From contig JAGHIE010000011.1 of assembly GCA_017887325.1 (NCBI GenBank), positions 62,001 to 126,000 on the forward strand: a DNA stretch of 64,000 nucleotides, read 5' to 3'. Below the pieces are notes generated by a model. That model made no database searches, was not told where the DNA came from, and saw nothing but the letters and a program-made list of their open reading frames with translations. Below, piece after piece: positions 63,729 through 64,000 of the stretch. The translations under genes and the position numbers were made by a program. Origin of the DNA: Oscillospiraceae bacterium. Its GTDB lineage: Bacteria > Bacillota > Clostridia > Oscillospirales > Ruminococcaceae. Every line of letters starts with the position of its first letter. Position 1 is the stretch's first letter.

Positions 63729-64000
63729 ATGAAAAAAGTTTTGATTATTTCAGCAAGTGCAAGAAAAAATGGTAATTCAGATTTATTATGTGATAGATTT
63801 GCACAAGGAGCATTAGAAAGTGGAAATCAAGTAGATAAAATATTTCTAGCGTCTAAAAATATAAATTATTGTACAGGTTGTGGTGTATGTAACAATACAC
63901 ATAAATGTGTTCAAAATGATGATATGGCAGAAATATTGGATAAAATGGTAAATTATGATGTAATTGTATTAGCAACTCCAGTTTATTTCTATTCAATGAA
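63729..64000 (+). CDS. Flavodoxin-like NAD(P)H-dependent oxidoreductase / iron-sulfur flavoprotein (partial)
   Basis: The first 90 codons, cut by the window end. The start KKVLIISASARKNGNSDLLCDRFAQG is an FMN phosphate-binding loop, CTGCGVCNNTHKC is the Cys-rich cluster seen in iron-sulfur flavoproteins, and VIVLATPVYFYSM follows. It starts 10 bases after the CMD gene with a poor ribosome binding site (AGGGG). An operon of cupin, CMD and flavoprotein suggests reduction of a small organic compound. Confidence 0.88.
   Translation, partial: MKKVLIISASARKNGNSDLLCDRFAQGALESGNQVDKIFLASKNINYCTGCGVCNNTHKCVQNDDMAEILDKMVNYDVIVLATPVYFYSM

Noticed and set aside
1-64000. CRISPR arrays, insertion sequences, prophage, tRNA or rRNA genes
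   Set aside because: No regularly spaced repeats, transposase or integrase motifs, or recognisable RNA genes were seen on reading both strands; gene content and base use look uniform.

Overview
The window is AT-rich (about 30% G+C by eye), densely coded DNA with AGGAGG-type ribosome binding sites, strong T-run terminators and Firmicutes-type gene sets. It fits a host- or gut-associated, probably anaerobic member of the Bacillota (Clostridia-like). I cannot name the genus. I see no rRNA, tRNA, CRISPR array, insertion sequence or prophage.

Layout. (1) 1-6.8 kb: the tail of a YesM-like sensor kinase, then a giant secreted enzyme joining a GH30 and a GH43_24-like domain (type II arabinogalactan breakdown). 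An in-frame TAA cuts its wall anchor off. (2) 7-10.7 kb: glycogen phosphorylase and 4-alpha-glucanotransferase. (3) 10.9-14.6 kb: a sulfatase, a convergent GH109-type alpha-N-acetylgalactosaminidase and a DeoR regulator. (4) 14.8-20.1 kb: a phosphonate operon (phosphonatase, Fe-alcohol dehydrogenase, PhnDCEE transporter) behind a PhoP-box-like array. (5) 20.4-28.4 kb: arginine synthesis as argCJBDF and argGH, each with a predicted ArgR box. (6) 28.5-30.7 kb: acetolactate synthase, whose large subunit is broken by a TGA where a conserved Gly is expected. (7) 30.8-35 kb: a CydDC-like exporter with YgbA and YbaN proteins behind a 30-bp palindrome. (8) 35-39.5 kb, minus strand: an AraC regulator with PnuC, then an alkaline phosphatase with a YibE/F protein, again behind a PhoP-box-like element. 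(9) 39.9-42.1 kb: a MacB-like ABC system. (10) 42.3-61.9 kb: a host-glycan locus with an ABC sugar importer, a huge wall-anchored protein of unassigned catalytic family, a GH29 alpha-L-fucosidase, a YesMN-type two-component system, a second sulfatase and fucA-fucK-fucI-fucO. (11) 61.9 kb to the end: a LysR regulator divergent from a cupin / carboxymuconolactone decarboxylase-like / flavoprotein operon, cut by the window edge.

How it fits together. Sulfatases, GH109, GH29 and the fucose pathway suggest foraging on sulfated, fucosylated, GalNAc-capped glycans such as mucin or blood-group structures. The importer operon and the sulfatase-fucose operon share an almost identical promoter with a 32-bp upstream element, so they are probably one regulon, most simply under the two-component system encoded between them. 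The phosphonate operon and the alkaline phosphatase share TTTAC(A/T) repeats at 11-bp period, which points to joint control by phosphate starvation. The best leads are the shared glycan promoter, the unassigned anchored protein, the phosphonate operon without a transaminase, and the two in-frame stop codons.
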